NCBI GenBank assembly: GCA_023663025.1
Contig: JAMPIC010000011.1
Coordinates: 1-64,000, forward strand
Length of the DNA stretch: 64,000 nucleotides
Direction of reading: 5' to 3'
DNA from: Prevotella sp.
Lineage (GTDB): Bacteria; Bacillota; Clostridia; Oscillospirales; Ruminococcaceae
The translations under genes were made by a program, and so were the position numbers. Below, one piece after another: positions 52,658 to 60,570 of the stretch (position 1 is the first letter of the stretch; the number at the start of each line of letters is the position of its first letter). The notes under the pieces were generated by a model that saw only the letters and a program-made list of their open reading frames with translations, ran no database searches and was not told where the DNA came from.

Positions 52658-54250
52658 GCCGCCGTCAAGGGCGTTTTTCACGATACGCATTGCAACGGTG
52701 GAACAGCAGTACATATACCGCTGAAACTCGGGTACGGACTTTAAATGGGGCGGCAGCTTCACGGGATTTTTCATAAGCTTGACAAGTTCCGCGCCGAATT
52801 TTTCCGCAAGGATATTGTCGTACTTTTCGCTTAATTCGTACAGCTCAAACCGCTCCTTTTCGGTGATGACGGGCACGCCGCAGACCGTCTTTCCGCCCTC
52901 TTTGGCAAGGTAGCGCAGCTCGGTGAATTTATCGAAATTCCCGAAGCACCCCGCGTTTATCAGGGGCAGCTGCTCCTCCTTGCCGATGTGGACGGCGTAA
53001 AGCATTTGCGCTATTTCCGCGTCGGTCATGGGTCGTTTGAGAATATCCCGCATACCCAGCTGCGCTTCGCCCAACAGCGTGTTGTATTCGCATATTGTCA
53101 AATCAACATTTTTTCCGCCGCTGTCGGCAGTTCCGCTCATACAGGATTCGCCGCTTATATAATATTTTCCGTGCTCAAAGCCTGCGCTGCCGAAATCGTA
53201 ATTGGCGGGATAGCGGCTGCCCATTGCAATCCACTTGCCGCCGTTCGGGCGGTCGGGGTAGTCCTCATAGAGGGTCTTTCCGCAGAAATCATCGCGAACC
53301 TTGTTTACGGTATGGTTCAAAGTGCGCACCGTGAAAAAGCTGTCCAGTTTCGCCCGCTTGGAGCTGTTCTGCCGCTTGTAAAAATCGCAGCCGCTAAGTT
53401 CCGCAAGAGCTTTTTCCATAATTGCCCAAACGTCTTTGTAAATACCGTCCGCGGCTTGCTTTTCAAGGGCGGCGCTGTCGGTGCGGTTCTCGGGGTTGTA
53501 AATGATAAAGTCGGTGTACACCTTGTCCCCCGTGCGCTTCATAAGACCGCCGTCCGCAAGCTTGTCGACAACGGGTTCAACGTAAGCCGCCGCTATGCCT
53601 ATCGCTTTGGCAAGCTCGGTAACGGTCACGGGTTTTTCATATGCGAGAATAAGCAGGTTCATGGCGATTTTGTCGTTCCCCACAAGGGTGAACGGCTCTC
53701 CGTCAAGACCGCACCGACCCGAGCAGGACATCATAAGGGTTTCCGGCTCGTAGCTTTGTTTAGAATAATTTTCCATAGCAAATTCCTTTCCGATACGCTT
53801 TCTCCCCGCGTCGAGACGGCTTTTCACGGTGTTTTCCGAAACTCCCAGGGAGGCGGCAATGTCCCGCACTTTTTCGCCGTGCATATAGTACCGCACCGTT
53901 ACCTCCCGGTACAGACGGGTAAGATAGGCGAGACACCGCCTTACCTTCTCGGCTTCGGCGGACTTTTCAATGCCGTCGAAAATTTCACCGCCGTCGGAAA
54001 CGTCCCCCGTCACGTCAAAGGAAACCGTGGGCTTGTTGTATTTTCGGCGGAGCAGGTCGTAATACCTGCGGTTCAGCACAGCCGTCAGCCATGCTTTGGG
54101 GGCGTCCACGGACTTCCCCGCCGCGATAGCCGACAGACCCGCCAGCAGGGTATCCTGCGCCAGATCCTGGGCGTCGGCGAGATTGCCGCACTTGTACAAA
54201 GCCGCGTTCAGCAGAAAGTCGGCGTATTCCGTAATATTGGTTTTGTTCAT
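52598..54250 (-). CDS. Large ECF-type sigma factor with C-terminal extension
   Basis: A 550-residue protein. Residues 1-165 form an ECF sigma factor: region 2 (DAQDLAQDTLLAGL, ending AWLTAVLNRRYYDLLRRK) and region 4 (VTVRYYMHGEKVRDIAASLGVSENTVKSRLDAGRKRI). The rest, about 385 residues, begins with MMSCSGRCG and a winged-helix-like VTVTELAKAIGIAAAYVEPVV, then an alpha-rich domain with several Cys and Trp residues. It is much longer than a normal ECF factor (about 170-200). No anti-sigma gene adjoins. ATG 54250 starts at the family-like DFLLNAAL helix. Confidence 0.85.
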   Translation of the reverse strand: MNKTNITEYADFLLNAALYKCGNLADAQDLAQDTLLAGLSAIAAGKSVDAPKAWLTAVLNRRYYDLLRRKYNKPTVSFDVTGDVSDGGEIFDGIEKSAEAEKVRRCLAYLTRLYREVTVRYYMHGEKVRDIAASLGVSENTVKSRLDAGRKRIGKEFAMENYSKQSYEPETLMMSCSGRCGLDGEPFTLVGNDKIAMNLLILAYEKPVTVTELAKAIGIAAAYVEPVVDKLADGGLMKRTGDKVYTDFIIYNPENRTDSAALEKQAADGIYKDVWAIMEKALAELSGCDFYKRQNSSKRAKLDSFFTVRTLNHTVNKVRDDFCGKTLYEDYPDRPNGGKWIAMGSRYPANYDFGSAGFEHGKYYISGESCMSGTADSGGKNVDLTICEYNTLLGEAQLGMRDILKRPMTDAEIAQMLYAVHIGKEEQLPLINAGCFGNFDKFTELRYLAKEGGKTVCGVPVITEKERFELYELSEKYDNILAEKFGAELVKLMKNPVKLPPHLKSVPEFQRYMYCCSTVAMRIVKNALDGGLFPQCADRPAPAVFISVRE

Positions 54251-54575
54251 AAAATGTACCTCTTTGAAAGCTTTCACTTACACAGTCGCGGGAAATTCGG
54301 AAAGGTTTGCCGCAATTCTCGATTTTTTTAAATACGCCGTTAAATGTTTTTATCGAGCAGCAGAAATTCGGGTGAAAATTATAAAAATAAGGTTGATTTT
54401 TTCAAAAAGGTTGTATAATAAGTTTGTGAAAGGCTGTGATACAGTGGATTTTTCATATATTCAATCTTTTAGACCCGGAAAAATCAAAACACCTCAAATC
54501 TTTTGTGCATAAGGGGTTGAGGTTACTTTAACCGTAGATAACATTCTAAATTTTTCATTTAAATAAAAATTTTAA
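54251..54575. other. Intergenic stretch without a confident gene
   Basis: AT-rich. TTGATT and TATAAT on the plus strand (54393-54419) have only a 15-base spacer. A 28-residue frame follows (GTG 54427 to TAA 54511), without a Shine-Dalgarno. Nothing here is convincing. Confidence 0.4.
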
Positions 54576-55520
54576 TTATATTTTAATAATTGACTTTCTC
54601 ATACCGTCCCAAGTCGGCATGGCTTTCCCGGGATTTCTTGATCTGAGATTTTGTATAAAATCATCAATAATTTTCATTTCCTCCGCGCCGTTTTTGCAGT
54701 GATCCGTAAGCATTAGATCCCCCAGCACCGTGCGGCTCATAATAAAATACAGCAAAAACATCGCCTTTGATTTAATTCCGTTGCCGTAAAATTCGTCCTC
54801 TTTAGGCGGCATTACCCTAACGCCTATGCTTTTCAGATATTCAAACGCCTCTCCCGAAGCCCGCATAACTCGCTTTATATCGCTTTTGGAAGCCTTTCTC
54901 AAATTGTGGTCAAGCTCAAAGGAAAGAAAAGCGTAAGGCATAATTTCCGCCATATGGCACAAATAATAGCCGTACATATCGTCAAGCCAGGTCGTTTTAT
55001 AGCCCCGCGCCGAAAACATCGCCGAAATAATTTTTTTATCGTTTTCCCGCGCCGCCCCGTGCAGACCTCCTATAACAAGCTCCGTTACGGGAAGCCTGCC
55101 GCAGACCGTAATTCCGTCCTCTCTGTGCCCTGCGGAATTTTGAAACCCGAATAGAATTCTGCGTTCCGTTTTTGAATTTTCGGCAATGTATTTTTCCAGC
55201 TCGTCCGCCTCGGTGTTGTTCCCGACCAAAACAATAATTTCAGTATTAAGCGCGGCAAGCTTGTCAGCAACTGCCCGCTGCTGCTGGCTTTGCATTACCG
55301 AAAACACCGCGTCGTACCGCACTTTATTATCGGGATCTTTCACAACTTTTACGCGGTCTGCCGTGATTTTTTTCTGCAAATAATGTTTTATGACAATTCC
55401 GTTTTCGCAGAGCGTATCGTAAGTCCGTCCCGCAGCAACGGTAACGCTGTTCCCCGATTTAACGAGAAAATGTATCATCAGCGAGCCTATCGCCCCCGCT
55501 CCGTAAACCAAAACGTTCAT
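54576..55520 (-). CDS. Ketopantoate reductase (ApbA/PanE)-like oxidoreductase
   Basis: A 314-residue NADP-dependent dehydrogenase. The Rossmann start MNVLVYGAGAIGSLM, the SVMQSQQQRAVADKL stretch and LVGNNTEADELEKYI match the family. The C-terminal half has an EFYGNGIKSKAMFLLY segment where the family's catalytic Lys and Asn usually lie. In this branch the substrate is often not ketopantoate. It is divergent from the TetR gene and has its own consensus promoter with an operator at the start site, so it probably belongs to that regulon. ATG 55520 follows AAAGGAG. Confidence 0.8.
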   Translation of the reverse strand: MNVLVYGAGAIGSLMIHFLVKSGNSVTVAAGRTYDTLCENGIVIKHYLQKKITADRVKVVKDPDNKVRYDAVFSVMQSQQQRAVADKLAALNTEIIVLVGNNTEADELEKYIAENSKTERRILFGFQNSAGHREDGITVCGRLPVTELVIGGLHGAARENDKKIISAMFSARGYKTTWLDDMYGYYLCHMAEIMPYAFLSFELDHNLRKASKSDIKRVMRASGEAFEYLKSIGVRVMPPKEDEFYGNGIKSKAMFLLYFIMSRTVLGDLMLTDHCKNGAEEMKIIDDFIQNLRSRNPGKAMPTWDGMRKSIIKI

Positions 55521-55657
55521 TAAATCCGCTCCTTTAAATATTTGAAAATATTTTCACGCCTTGCCGCTTTTGATATGCAAAATAATTTATTTAACAAGGC
55601 AGAATATCAAAGTCCCTGCTTATGACAGCAATCTTAAAGTAAGTTCATACAAACATA

Positions 55658-55673
55658 GTTGCCATAGGCTAAC
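55658..55673. promoter_or_regulatory. Operator, putative TetR site 2
   Basis: Read on the minus strand, GTTAGC-CTATG-GCAAC, 8 bases after the -10 of the reductase promoter. The first half-site and the 5-base spacing match those at 55830 and 57032. Confidence 0.6.
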
Positions 55674-55681
55674 CGTAATAT

Positions 55682-55710
55682 ATTATAACTTTTTAAAATT
55701 AATTTGTCAA
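55682..55710 (-). promoter_or_regulatory. Consensus promoter of the ketopantoate-reductase-like gene
   Basis: On the minus strand TTGACA (55710-55705), a 17-base spacer and TATAAT (55687-55682). The start near 55675 falls at the edge of the operator. The leader is about 155 bases. Confidence 0.85.
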
Positions 55711-55791
55711 TAGGCATAATTATTTTCACATGAAATTAAGGGAAATCTTTCGCGGGATCTGCAAAATAAAAAGTACAAAGCATAATAAAAC

Positions 55792-55878
55792 GGTCACAGT
55801 TTTATAACAAAATGTGCATTGACATTTTGGTTAGCGTGTGGTAACATATTTGTGACCAAAAATAATAAAAACGGTCAC
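55792..55878. promoter_or_regulatory. tetR promoter with embedded operator and three GGTCAC boxes
   Basis: TTGACA at 55819-55824 and TAACAT at 55842-55847 (17-base spacer) form the promoter. GTTAGC-GTGTG-GTAAC at 55830-55845 overlaps the spacer and -10. GGTCAC occurs at 55792-55797 and 55873-55878 and inverted (GTGACC) at 55852-55857, with an AATAAAAACGGTCACA-like direct repeat. A repressor bound here would block initiation, as in TetR autoregulation. The GGTCAC boxes may bind a second regulator. Confidence 0.6.
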
Positions 55879-55891
55879 AAAGGAGGAAACT

Positions 55892-56488
55892 ATGCCAATA
55901 TCATTTACGGCGGAGCAGCAAAGAGAAATCCGCGAAAAGCTTTTTCACGAGGGAATAAAGCTTTTCAAAAAATACGGCGTGCAGCGAACCACGGTCTCTA
56001 AACTGACCGCCGCCTGCGGTATCGCCAAGGGCAGCTTTTACAGCTTTTACGACTCAAAGGACGAATTTATTCTCGCCCTTGCCAGGTGGGCGGACGGCAA
56101 AACCGAGGAAATGCTCGCGGAAAAATTAAAGGGCAGGAAGCAAATTTCCGCCCGTGAATTTTTTGAATTTTTCCGGGAATTTCTTTATTCCGAGTACGAC
56201 CTTATGAACGGTCTGACCGCCGAGGATTTTCTTTGGCTGAAAAATCACACACGCGCCGCGGAGCTGTTCGATCCGAACAGCCAGATAAAGGATATGGCGG
56301 CTTGGCTCGCGCTGATAAGCGATGTGCGGGACGGCGTTGACCCCGGTATTGCGGTAAACCTGATCAAGTCCGTATACGCTATGCGGGAACACCGCGAAAC
56401 TCTGGTGCAGACTTCGCTTGATGACAGCATTGAAATAATAATCCGCGCATTGGAAATTTATATTTCGGGAAAAGGAGAAATTTTATGA
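55892..56488 (+). CDS. TetR/AcrR family transcriptional regulator
   Basis: A 198-residue regulator. The N-terminal helix-turn-helix is plain: GIKLFKKYGVQRTTVSKLTA followed by CGIAKGSFYSFYDSKDEFIL. The C-terminal helical domain (about 70-195) would bind a ligand and dimerise. ATG 55892 follows AAGGAGG. It overlaps the next gene by 4 bases (ATGA). Its promoter carries the same palindrome found at three other promoters in the window, so it is the best candidate for the repressor of all four. The inducing ligand is unknown. Confidence 0.95.
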   Translation: MPISFTAEQQREIREKLFHEGIKLFKKYGVQRTTVSKLTAACGIAKGSFYSFYDSKDEFILALARWADGKTEEMLAEKLKGRKQISAREFFEFFREFLYSEYDLMNGLTAEDFLWLKNHTRAAELFDPNSQIKDMAAWLALISDVRDGVDPGIAVNLIKSVYAMREHRETLVQTSLDDSIEIIIRALEIYISGKGEIL

Positions 56489-56979
56489 ACTGGTTAAGAA
56501 CAATTTTAGACGGAGTAATTCTGTGTATCGCCTTTAACGGCGTGGTGGCGTTTATATGGCTGCTTGAGCCTATCGGTTTTTCGGTAATGCTCCCGAAAGG
56601 CATAAACACGCCCAAAGAAAAGCTTACAAAAGCGCAAATCAAACCGCTCAGGCTTATGGAATTTATTTTGTACCCCATACTGCTGGCGTACATAATTATA
56701 AGCACCTACGAAGCGGGTGTAAACGGGTTCGGGAATTTATTTCTCACCGCATATATTGAAAATCTTTTTTGGAATTTCGGCGACTTTTTCTTTTTGGATT
56801 GGTGGCTGCGGGCTAAGTATACCGACCGTATTATGGTTCCCGGCACGGAGGACAACGAAATGTGGAAAACGGGTCCCTGGATGAAAAAATTCGGTATTTT
56901 GGATCATTGGATAAAGGGACCGATTTTGTGCGTGCCGTTAAGCCTTGTTTGCGCGGGCATCGGAATGCTTATAAGATGA
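56485..56979 (+). CDS. Small polytopic membrane protein coupled to tetR
   Basis: A 164-residue membrane protein with about four helices. It shares with the proteins at 4445 and 57710 an Asp/Trp-rich loop and PGTED (FFFLDWWLRAKY then IMVPGTED). The start overlaps the tetR stop (ATGA), a common arrangement for a sensor or exporter partner of a TetR regulator. No domain name can be given. A terminator-like palindrome overlapping the next promoter follows about 40 bases later. Confidence 0.7.
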   Translation: MNWLRTILDGVILCIAFNGVVAFIWLLEPIGFSVMLPKGINTPKEKLTKAQIKPLRLMEFILYPILLAYIIISTYEAGVNGFGNLFLTAYIENLFWNFGDFFFLDWWLRAKYTDRIMVPGTEDNEMWKTGPWMKKFGILDHWIKGPILCVPLSLVCAGIGMLIR

Positions 56980-56995
56980 TTTTCCAAAGTTATAC

Positions 56996-57024
56996 TTGAC
57001 AAACAATATATTATATGGTATACT
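56996..57024 (+). promoter_or_regulatory. Promoter of the GNAT-membrane protein operon
   Basis: TTGACA at 56996-57001 and TATACT at 57019-57024 with a 17-base spacer, the same hexamers and spacing as the 4329 promoter. The start is expected near 57031. Confidence 0.85.
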
Positions 57025-57064
57025 GATTTTAGTTAGCATAGAGTAACTGAAATCAGTATTTTTT
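57022..57064. promoter_or_regulatory. Operator (putative TetR site 4) inside a long palindrome with a T-tract
   Basis: GTTAGC-ATAGA-GTAAC occupies 57032-57047, 7 bases after the -10. It is the core of a larger inverted repeat: ACTGATTTTAGTTA (57022-57035) pairs with TAACTGAAATCAGT (57044-57057, one T-G pair), followed by TATTTTTTTG. Read-through RNA from the gene upstream would form a terminator here, while RNA started at this promoter would lack half of the stem. Confidence 0.6.
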
Positions 57065-57080
57065 TGAGGAAGTGATAAAA

Positions 57081-57692
57081 GTGCTCAAAAAAACAAAGCT
57101 TACGGACAGAGAAATGCGGCAGTTTGCCGAGGTATTCGCGTACTATAATTACGGCGAAAATGAAGTGGGAATGATACCCTTTTACCCCGGCTACCCCGAC
57201 AGAACGCGGCTTGTAAATTACCTGCTGGCAATGATAAAAGCCGCCAGCGGCGCGGGCGCAATTTATTCCACAGGCAAAAGAAACGAGGGGATTTTAATTG
57301 TGACGGACACCACAAGTCCGTACCCGTTTACGGCAACTTTTAAAATGATGTTAGGAATGGTAAAAGCGTTGGGTTTCGGCGGATTTAAAAGCGTTATGGA
57401 AAAATTTCAGGCGGGCGGAGAAAGTCTTGAAAGAAAGTACCGCAAAGCCAAAAAAGATTTTGTGCAAATTGAATTGCTGGCGATAAAAAAAGAATATCAA
57501 GGGCAGGGATTTATGCGCCCGCTTATGGAGACAGCTTTTGAAATTGCCGACCGAAAGCGTTTGCCCGTAATACTTTCCACGGACGCTAAGCTGAAAAAAG
57601 ATAAATACGAGCACTTGGGAATGACGCTTGTGAACGTCCGAAAAATGGACGAAAAAAGTTTTATGTATGATTTGGAGAGAAAGCCGAAGTAA
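57081..57692 (+). CDS. GNAT family acetyltransferase
   Basis: A 203-residue GNAT. The acetyl-CoA binding motif is KKEYQGQGFMRPLMETAF (QGQGF is the R/Q-x-x-G-x-G/A core), followed by LPVILSTDAKLKKDKYEHLGMTLV. The N-terminal half (FAYYNYGENEVGMIPFYPGY) may form the acceptor site; the acceptor is unknown. GTG at 57081 is chosen over GTG 57072: GAGGA at 57066-57070 is 10 bases from the former but only one from the latter. It is the first gene of a small operon with two membrane proteins and a DUF3793 protein. Confidence 0.88.
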   Translation: MLKKTKLTDREMRQFAEVFAYYNYGENEVGMIPFYPGYPDRTRLVNYLLAMIKAASGAGAIYSTGKRNEGILIVTDTTSPYPFTATFKMMLGMVKALGFGGFKSVMEKFQAGGESLERKYRKAKKDFVQIELLAIKKEYQGQGFMRPLMETAFEIADRKRLPVILSTDAKLKKDKYEHLGMTLVNVRKMDEKSFMYDLERKPK

Positions 57693-57709
57693 GAGGTGAA
57701 AATTTTAAA

Positions 57710-58204
57710 ATGAATTTACCCGTTATAATTTTTGAGGGCTTGATACTGTGCTTTCTTTTATGGCTGATTTGCCGTATCGGCATACGGAACGGCGCGGCGG
57801 ATATGGTGCATCTTTACGAAAAGGACGTCCAGAAAAGAGCCGTGGAACTGGGTCTTACCACAAAAGAAAAAATTAAAAAAAGCGCGGTTTTATATAAAAT
57901 AATCGGGTTGGTTTTGAATTTCGGGTATACCGTCGCGGCGGTGTATTTTGTAAACGGTGCGCGGGGTTTTGCGCAGGGATTTTTGCAGTCCCTGATAATC
58001 ATAATGACAATGGGCGTTTTCGACAGAATAATTATTGATTTGCTTTGGGTGGGTCACACAAAGGCTTGGATAATTCCCGGGACGGAGGATCTGCGCCCGT
58101 ACATTCCGCTGAAAACTCACGCATTTAAATGGACTGTGACCCTCGTCGTTTTCCCGGTTTGGGCAGCGGTTATTGCGTGGGTAATGTCTGTAATTTTGAA
58201 ATAA
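57710..58204 (+). CDS. Small polytopic membrane protein
   Basis: A 164-residue membrane protein with about four helices. The loop with an Asp-bearing helix (FDRIIIDLLWVGHTKAW) followed by IIPGTEDLRPYIP places it with the proteins at 4445 and 56485. An N-terminal GLTTKEKIKKSAVLYKI segment is cytoplasmic. It follows the acetyltransferase by 17 bases. Function unknown. An AT-rich inverted repeat (58205-58228) follows but is a weak terminator. Confidence 0.7.
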   Translation: MNLPVIIFEGLILCFLLWLICRIGIRNGAADMVHLYEKDVQKRAVELGLTTKEKIKKSAVLYKIIGLVLNFGYTVAAVYFVNGARGFAQGFLQSLIIIMTMGVFDRIIIDLLWVGHTKAWIIPGTEDLRPYIPLKTHAFKWTVTLVVFPVWAAVIAWVMSVILK

Positions 58205-58272
58205 AAAATATAATTATATATTTTTTTAAACGTAAATCAGCAGTTGCTAATTAATTTTCGGAGTTGATTTTT

Positions 58273-58845
58273 ATGTCCAAAAAAGAATATTTTAATTTTT
58301 GTGAAAAACTTGCGATGCACACCGCGCCGACGCTTTTGGGAATTAAATGCGCCAGCCTTGTTTCGTTTTCGGCGGAGGAATTCGACCTTGATTTTCATAT
58401 GGAGTATTTCAACCGCAGAGCCTCCGCAAAGGGACTTAAAAGCAAAATTTTATGCCAATGCGGCGAGAGAAAATTAATGCTTTTTTACAGCGAAAAAATG
58501 CTTGAAAAACGTCTCGCGGAGGACGGCGTGCAAAGGATTTTGCGGGAATACGGCTACCCGGAAAATTCTTTTATTCCGGAAAATCTCGAGCGGCTTTCCG
58601 AACGCATTGGGAAGTGCGGGGAATTTCCTCACGAAATCGGAATTTTTCTCGGCTACCCCACCGAGGACGTGGAGGGTTTCATAAAAAACAAAGGGGAAAA
58701 TTTTAAATTGTGCGGCTGCTGGAAAGTCTACGGCAGCGAGGAAAAAGCAAAGCGCACCTTTGAAAATTACAGCAGGTGCAGAAAATTTCTGTGCGGAAAA
58801 TTAATTGAAAACCCCGATATTTACCGCGCCTTGAAATTATCGTAA
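58273..58845 (+). CDS. DUF3793 family protein
   Basis: A 190-residue soluble protein of the DUF3793 family, common in gut Clostridia and of unknown function. Features are HTAPTLLGIKCASLVSF near the N-terminus, GIFLGYPTEDVEGFI, and a Cys/Trp-rich CGCWKVYGSEEKAKRTFENY. ATG 58273 is preferred to an upstream ATG because GGAG lies nearer to it. Only 25 bases separate it from the next membrane protein gene. Whether the 57081 promoter or a local signal (TTGCTAA half-site at 58244) drives it is unclear. Confidence 0.75.
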   Translation: MSKKEYFNFCEKLAMHTAPTLLGIKCASLVSFSAEEFDLDFHMEYFNRRASAKGLKSKILCQCGERKLMLFYSEKMLEKRLAEDGVQRILREYGYPENSFIPENLERLSERIGKCGEFPHEIGIFLGYPTEDVEGFIKNKGENFKLCGCWKVYGSEEKAKRTFENYSRCRKFLCGKLIENPDIYRALKLS

Positions 58846-58870
58846 ATTCGCGGGTTGAAAGGAGATACAT

Positions 58871-59362
58871 ATGGTAACTTTTTTGCTTTCGCTGCTTGTA
58901 ATAGGCGGCATAACTCTTATGCTGTACTCGGCGGTCGCATTGGTGCAGGACAAACGGTTTTTCGGCTCTGCGCCGAAGGACGCGCAAAAACTGATACAGT
59001 CCAAACCCGAACGCTTCAAAGGGCAGCATTTGCTGGGCTGGGCGCTGTTGATTTTAAGCTTGCTTGCGCTTATAGCAGCCGCGTTTTTCGCCGTATGGGA
59101 CGGCGTGCGGAATAATTTTGAGTTTCGTCAGTTTTTTGCGCGGTTTCTTACAATTTTGTACGCTTACAAGGCGTATGATATGATTTGCTTTGACTTTTTG
59201 CTGGTGACCCGCACGCGCTTTTTTCAGCGTTATTATCCCGAGGTGGACGTGTGCGAAAGCTTTCACAAATACGGCTTTAATTTAAAAAGTCAGATAATCC
59301 GCATTATCGTTTACCCCTTTGTTTGCGCATTTGCTGCTTGGGTATGTACCTTGATTTGGTGA
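58871..59362 (+). CDS. Small polytopic membrane protein, distant relative
   Basis: A 163-residue protein with about four helices (about 5-25, 55-75, 92-110 and 140-160). The Asp-bearing segment AYKAYDMICFDFLLVTRT and a following YYPEVDVCESFHKYG loop occupy the places of the Asp and PGTE loops of the other three family members, but PGTE itself is missing, so the relation is weaker. ATG 58871 follows AAAGGAG. It ends the plus-strand group. The 127 bases to the convergent DUF218 gene show nothing distinct. Confidence 0.65.
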   Translation: MVTFLLSLLVIGGITLMLYSAVALVQDKRFFGSAPKDAQKLIQSKPERFKGQHLLGWALLILSLLALIAAAFFAVWDGVRNNFEFRQFFARFLTILYAYKAYDMICFDFLLVTRTRFFQRYYPEVDVCESFHKYGFNLKSQIIRIIVYPFVCAFAAWVCTLIW

Positions 59363-59489
59363 ATTATATTTCAAATAAAAGCTGAAAAATTACAGAAAAA
59401 CTTTGAGGAAAATCGGTTAATAATCCCGGCATTTTTCGTAATGCTTTCATAACTTCAGAAAAAATTTTCTTTAGAAATTTAACAATCGT

Positions 59490-60272
59490 TCACTGTCCCA
59501 GCAAAACCTGATAGCACACCCCGAACCACTCCCGCAGCCAATATGTGGGAAGCAGCCACAGGGAAGTCCTTGCCGAGACCGCATAGCTTTCAAGACCGTA
59601 CTTGTCCGCGATAAGCTTTGCCCGAAGCTGGTGGAAATCATTGGTCACTACCGTTACGCTGCCGTCCAGACCGTACTCGTTCATCTTTTCAAGCGAGAAA
59701 CGGATATTTTCGTCCGTACCCGTGGAGCGGTCTTCCATGATTATCCTGTCCTCGGATATCCCCTGCTCCACAAGGACACGCTTCATGCTCTCCGCCTCGG
59801 AAATAAGCTCGTCCGCGCCCTGTCCGCCCGAAACGATACACACCGCAGAGGGATTTTTTTCAAGAAATCCGTATGCCGCCATAATACGCTGTCTCAGCAT
59901 AAGGCTCGGTTCTTCTCCCTTGACCTTGCAGCCGAGGACGATGACCGTCGTGTCCCCGTTCGGAGGACGGTGCGCAGCCGATACCATAAAAGCGGATATC
60001 ACCGCCGCCAGCACCGCAAGAAGCGCGGCGGCTGTCACGGCGGCGATAAATATCACGCGGACGGCTCTGTGTCCCGACATGAAGCGGAAAAACCTGTTCC
60101 AGAATACCGCGAGGAAAAATACTGCCGCGCAAACGGACATTCCCGCAGCGTTGCCTATGTTGACGATCCCCGCGGTAACGGGCGCGAGGAAAACCGCAAA
60201 CCCCGCCGCGGACAGCAGCGCGATTAAAATAAGGCACGTTCTTGCGAGCGCGCCTTTTTCAGCCGTGTCCAT
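59490..60272 (-). CDS. YdcF/DUF218 family membrane protein
   Basis: A 260-residue protein with three or four N-terminal TM helices (to about residue 105) and a DUF218 domain (about 112-250). Its motifs are VIVLGCKVKGEEPSLMLRQR, CIVSGGQGADE, SEAESMKRVL and VVTNDFHQLRA. The family is linked to envelope and polysaccharide metabolism (SanA/YdcF/ElyC); the enzymatic reaction is not established. ATG 60272 overlaps the TSCPD stop (TGATG), so the two are coupled. Confidence 0.9.
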   Translation of the reverse strand: MDTAEKGALARTCLILIALLSAAGFAVFLAPVTAGIVNIGNAAGMSVCAAVFFLAVFWNRFFRFMSGHRAVRVIFIAAVTAAALLAVLAAVISAFMVSAAHRPPNGDTTVIVLGCKVKGEEPSLMLRQRIMAAYGFLEKNPSAVCIVSGGQGADELISEAESMKRVLVEQGISEDRIIMEDRSTGTDENIRFSLEKMNEYGLDGSVTVVTNDFHQLRAKLIADKYGLESYAVSARTSLWLLPTYWLREWFGVCYQVLLGQ

Positions 60273-60514
60273 CAAAGAGCCTCTTTCAGAGCGCGGGCAA
60301 GCTGGTCGGGACAGGACGTTCCCTTGCCGTTGCAGCTTATTCCCTCCAGCCTGGAGATGGCTTCCTCCACCTTCATGCCCCTGACGAGAGCCGCAACGCC
60401 CTGAGTGTTGCCGCTGCACCCGCCCATGAATTTCACGCTGTCTATAACGCCGTTGTTGATCTCAATGCTTATGTTCCGCGAGCAAACTCCCTTGGGAGTG
60501 TAGTTTACAGTCAT
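60272..60514 (-). CDS. TIGR03905 family TSCPD-domain protein
   Basis: An 80-residue domain of the TSCPD type, found at the C-terminus of class II (B12-dependent) ribonucleotide reductases and as free small proteins. The motifs are TPKGVCSRNISIEI, FMGGCSGNTQGVAALVRGM and GTSCPDQLARAL, from which the name comes. The Cys residues could bind metal. Its role as a stand-alone protein is unknown. ATG 60514 follows CGGAGG. Confidence 0.9.
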   Translation of the reverse strand: MTVNYTPKGVCSRNISIEINNGVIDSVKFMGGCSGNTQGVAALVRGMKVEEAISRLEGISCNGKGTSCPDQLARALKEAL

Positions 60515-60570
60515 TTTATTTTACCTCCGTATCTTCGGGACGGGAAACCCGTCCCCTGTGAAATTTATTT

